NCBI RefSeq assembly: GCF_001434705.1
Contig: NZ_AZDJ01000026.1
Location: 152,332 to 216,331 of the forward strand
DNA length: 64,000 bases
Origin: Lacticaseibacillus nasuensis JCM 17158
GTDB taxonomy: Bacteria > Bacillota > Bacilli > Lactobacillales > Lactobacillaceae
Direction of reading: 5' to 3'
Part shown: positions 62,215 to 64,000 of the stretch, one piece after another
Layout: the number at the start of each line of letters is the position of its first letter
How positions within the stretch are numbered: the first letter of the stretch is position 1
The notes under the pieces: model-generated
The model's database searches: none
The model's input: the letters and a program-made list of their open reading frames with translations, nothing else
Told to the model about the DNA's origin: nothing
Position numbers and translations under genes: made by a program

Positions 62215-62245
62215 AAATGCCGGTAGTGAAAAGGAGAATTCGAAT

Positions 62246-62848
62246 ATGAGTCAAGTTTTAGTCATCAAAGCCCATCCATTTGGCCCCGACCGCTCCCGTA
62301 GCATGCGCGTCCTCGACCAATTTCTCACGAGTTATCAAGCCGCCCATCCGGCCGACACCATCACCGAGCGCAACCTTTACGAGGAAGACTTCCCAGAATT
62401 GGATGGGGACATGTTGGCGGCGTTTGCGCCAGACGCCAAGCCGACGCCGGCGACAGCGGCCAAGCTGGCCGTGTTCGACGCCGCGTTGAATCAGTTCAAG
62501 GTCGCGGATAAGATTGTCATCGCCAATCCAATGTGGAACCTCGGCATTCCGACCAAGCTGAAGTCCTGGATCGACGCCATCACCGTCGTCGGCCAAACCT
62601 TCCGGTACACCGCCAGCGGACACGTGGCGTTGCTGCCAGGCAAGCAGGTGCTGCACATTCAAGCCGCCGGCGGCAAATACGCCGGTCAGGACCCGGCCAC
62701 CCAGTACGTGCACGCGGCGCTAGAATACCTCGGCACAGAAAAGGTGATCGATTTGCCCGTCGAGGGGATGGATCATTTTCCGGAGCAGGCGCCGGCCATC
62801 GTCGCCGCAGCGGAAAAACAGGCCACAGCGCTCGGCCAATCATTTTAA
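62246..62848 (+). CDS. FMN-dependent NADH-azoreductase-like NAD(P)H oxidoreductase
   Basis: 200 residues of the flavodoxin-like fold 2 family. VLVIKAHPFGPDRSRSMRVLDQF, ANPMWNLGIPTKLKSWIDAITVVGQTFRYT and QAAGGKY are the FMN-contact motifs of AzoR. Its natural role is probably quinone or azo-compound detoxification. AAAAGGAG precedes the ATG. It is convergent with the MarR gene, which shares an operator motif with its promoter, suggesting repression by that MarR. Confidence 0.9.
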   Translation: MSQVLVIKAHPFGPDRSRSMRVLDQFLTSYQAAHPADTITERNLYEEDFPELDGDMLAAFAPDAKPTPATAAKLAVFDAALNQFKVADKIVIANPMWNLGIPTKLKSWIDAITVVGQTFRYTASGHVALLPGKQVLHIQAAGGKYAGQDPATQYVHAALEYLGTEKVIDLPVEGMDHFPEQAPAIVAAAEKQATALGQSF

Positions 62849-62856
62849 GCAAAAGA

Positions 62857-62882
62857 AAAGCCACCGGCAAAGTCGGTGGCTT
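62857..62882. terminator. Bidirectional terminator
   Basis: AAGCCACCG and CGGTGGCTT pair around a seven-base loop between azoreductase and marR. Confidence 0.75.
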
Positions 62883-63315
62883 ATTTGTTCAGCGCGGCAG
62901 TCATTTTGCCTGCGAGTCGAATATATTCGGCTTGTTCTTGCGGGGTCAGCGCGGCGGCGGATTGTTTTTCCACGGCCTGGCACACGGAGCGGACGCGTTT
63001 GGCTAGCGTCAGGCCGTTCTCGGTCAAGCCAACTAGCGTGACGCGGCCGTCTGCCGGCGAGCGCCGGGTCTCGACGACGCCGGCAGTCGTCAAGCGGCGC
63101 ACCGATTTGGCAATGGTGGCGTGGTTCACCGCGAGCAATTCCGCTAACTCGGCTTGAGGCTTGGCGCGGGCGTTGTCTTGAAGCAGCGCCATCAGCAGCA
63201 TCTCTTGCCCGGGGTAGACGCCCAGCTCGCGCAGTCCCGCCTCGGTTTTGGCCCGGTGCGCGGCGACGACATTCAACGTCGCCGCGCCGACGGGAAATTC
63301 ATTGAAGATTAACAT
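62881..63315 (-). CDS. MarR-family repressor
   Basis: 144 residues. The winged HTH is LGVYPGQEMLLMALLQDNARAKPQAELAELLAVNHATIAKSVRRLTTAGVVETRRSPADGR, the typical MarR core, with long helices at both ends for dimerisation. ATG at 63315 follows AAGGAG by about eight bases; the frame is open much further upstream. The palindrome GTTGCCGGCAAC lies 17 bases before the start and is repeated in variant form at the azoreductase promoter, so autoregulation and control of that gene are likely. Confidence 0.9.
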   Translation of the reverse strand: MLIFNEFPVGAATLNVVAAHRAKTEAGLRELGVYPGQEMLLMALLQDNARAKPQAELAELLAVNHATIAKSVRRLTTAGVVETRRSPADGRVTLVGLTENGLTLAKRVRSVCQAVEKQSAAALTPQEQAEYIRLAGKMTAALNK

Positions 63316-63332
63316 GTGAGGTCTCCTTATCC

Positions 63333-63344
63333 GTTGCCGGCAAC
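63333..63344. promoter_or_regulatory. MarR autoregulatory operator
   Basis: GTTGCCGGCAAC is a perfect 12-bp palindrome just downstream of a TGG-TATGCT extended -10 on the minus strand, and it matches both arms of the azoreductase operator. Confidence 0.7.
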
Positions 63345-63537
63345 AGGTTAAGCATACCAGACTTCGACTATTTTTCAACGGTGGGGCTTGTCTTCGGCGC
63401 TGGGGGCAGGGTATGCTGAAGGCTAGCCAAACAAGACGAAGTGGAATGGACCGTTTTTTCATGATCAGCTGCCGCCTGCGAGCGCGATGGTGCACAGTTT
63501 AGGCGAAGCAAGCTACCCTTGCCAGCGCCAGTGACGA

Positions 63538-63566
63538 TTGGCAGCAGCAATGACGTATGGTAGAAT
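63538..63566 (+). promoter_or_regulatory. Promoter of the small membrane protein gene
   Basis: -35 TTGGCA at 63538-63543, a 17-base spacer ending in TGG, and -10 TAGAAT at 63561-63566. Confidence 0.7.
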
Positions 63567-63594
63567 TTGCTCACAAACTTGAAAGGGGTACCAG

Positions 63595-63756
63595 ATGAAA
63601 AACTTGCAGGCTGGCGGCTTCCTGTTTGTCGGCGGGGCCATCATCATGACCGTGACGCAATTTGGCCGAGTCATCCCGATTCTCGGTGGCGTGTGTGCGC
63701 TGCTTGGCGTGGGGATGTTGTTGTATTATCTCTTTAGCCAAGAGGGGAAATATTAG
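63595..63756 (+). CDS. 53-residue membrane protein
   Basis: The translation begins MKNLQAGGFLFVGGAIIMTV and has two hydrophobic segments (about 6-22 and 27-47) ending FSQEGKY. GAAAGGGG lies seven bases before the ATG, a good promoter lies upstream and a strong terminator downstream, so this is a real small gene. No family is recognised; two-helix peptides of this type are common and mostly unstudied. Confidence 0.7.
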   Translation: MKNLQAGGFLFVGGAIIMTVTQFGRVIPILGGVCALLGVGMLLYYLFSQEGKY

Positions 63757-63796
63757 GCGCATCTTGTTTTGAGGCAAAGTTAATGAAGAACAAGCA

Positions 63797-63832
63797 GAAA
63801 AGCATTTGGCCAGCTGGCCAAATGCTTTTTCA
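63797..63832 (+). terminator. Terminator after the small membrane protein gene
   Basis: AAAAGCATTTGGCCAG and CTGGCCAAATGCTTTT form a 16-base self-complementary stretch, followed by T residues. From 63833 to the window end I see no supported gene. Confidence 0.88.
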
Positions 63833-64000
63833 ATATTGCCTTGTCATTGAGATTGACCAGTTCTGCTGTCACGCCTAAACTGCGACCGTTAGCCAAGCCT
63901 GAGCGTTCGCCATCCTCCAGTAATCAGACCTTGAAGTCGATTCACTGGCTCACTTTTGAAGGCAACACCAGTTAGTCAATCAAACTGCGCCCAATAATGT

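Noticed and set aside
63833-64000. Minus-strand frame reading EDGERSGLANGRSLGVTAELVNLNDKAIL
   Set aside because: It has an in-frame stop shortly upstream, no ribosome site and no recognised family. Too little sequence remains to call a gene or remnant.
1-64000. CRISPR arrays, tRNA or rRNA genes, intact insertion sequences, prophage
   Set aside because: No spaced direct repeats, no T-loop/anticodon layouts, and no transposase, integrase or phage structural frames were found on either strand.

Overview
The window is a GC-rich chromosomal segment from a member of the Lactobacillaceae. The evidence is the mix of families: HPr/EI of the PTS, ClpE with a CtsR box, Spx followed by MecA, separate genes of the mevalonate pathway, pyruvate oxidase, malolactic enzyme with malate permease, DUF1827, and SD sequences of the GGAGG type. 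Several genes start with GTG or TTG. A high-GC lineage such as Lacticaseibacillus is plausible, but I cannot fix the species. I saw no rRNA, tRNA, CRISPR array, intact insertion sequence or prophage.

Layout. 1-12 kb: end of a YihY/BrkB membrane protein, flavodoxin, methionine aminopeptidase, phosphomevalonate kinase, GalU, GNAT, AI-2E-type exporter, CNNM/CBS protein, release factor 3, an SseB-like protein, a DUF2975/HTH pair, a leaderless MucBP/SH3-like protein and DUF1827. 12-17 kb: clpE under an apparent double CIRCE/CtsR operator, then ptsHI. 17-23 kb: nrdG and a BceRS-BceAB-type antimicrobial-peptide sensing and resistance module with an extra membrane protein. 23-32 kb: ABM-like protein, MBL hydrolase, spx, mecA, an epimerase, a membrane-anchored Mrr nuclease, the thiolase-mvaA-mvaS operon and a ComX-like sigma factor. 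32-39 kb: pyruvate oxidase, universal stress protein with a 6S/Lacto-usp type RNA, rarA, a secreted phosphoesterase, YueI and DUF1054. 39-46 kb: a LysR/fumarate-reductase-like pair with less GC-rich coding style, a hydrolase, a TMEM175 channel, an M20 peptidase and DUF368. 46-54 kb: an unidentified structured RNA candidate, yaaA, a compact SNF2-type ATPase, tex, an LLM oxidoreductase and rsgA. 54-64 kb: DUF3737 with a MalY-type lyase, two gene remnants, an HTH-HNH nuclease, the malolactic locus, an azoreductase with its MarR regulator, and a small membrane protein.

How the genes fit together. Spx, MecA and ClpE form a stress-proteolysis set, with clpE apparently under both HrcA and CtsR. Thiolase, HMG-CoA reductase and HMG-CoA synthase feed the mevalonate pathway, in which the distant phosphomevalonate kinase acts later. 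Pyruvate oxidase produces peroxide, and YaaA, Spx and flavodoxin are plausible parts of the oxidative response. MleR-MleS-MleP is a complete malolactic unit. The MarR/azoreductase pair shares a 12-bp operator motif present three times.

The least explained elements are: (i) an approximately 365-nt minus-strand RNA candidate at 45.96-46.33 kb with its own promoter and terminator; (ii) an HTH-(PUA/EVE-like?)-HNH protein with two strong palindromes upstream; (iii) an rsgA gene apparently starting at CTG behind a short leader ORF; (iv) a four-codon minigene ahead of the RF3 gene.
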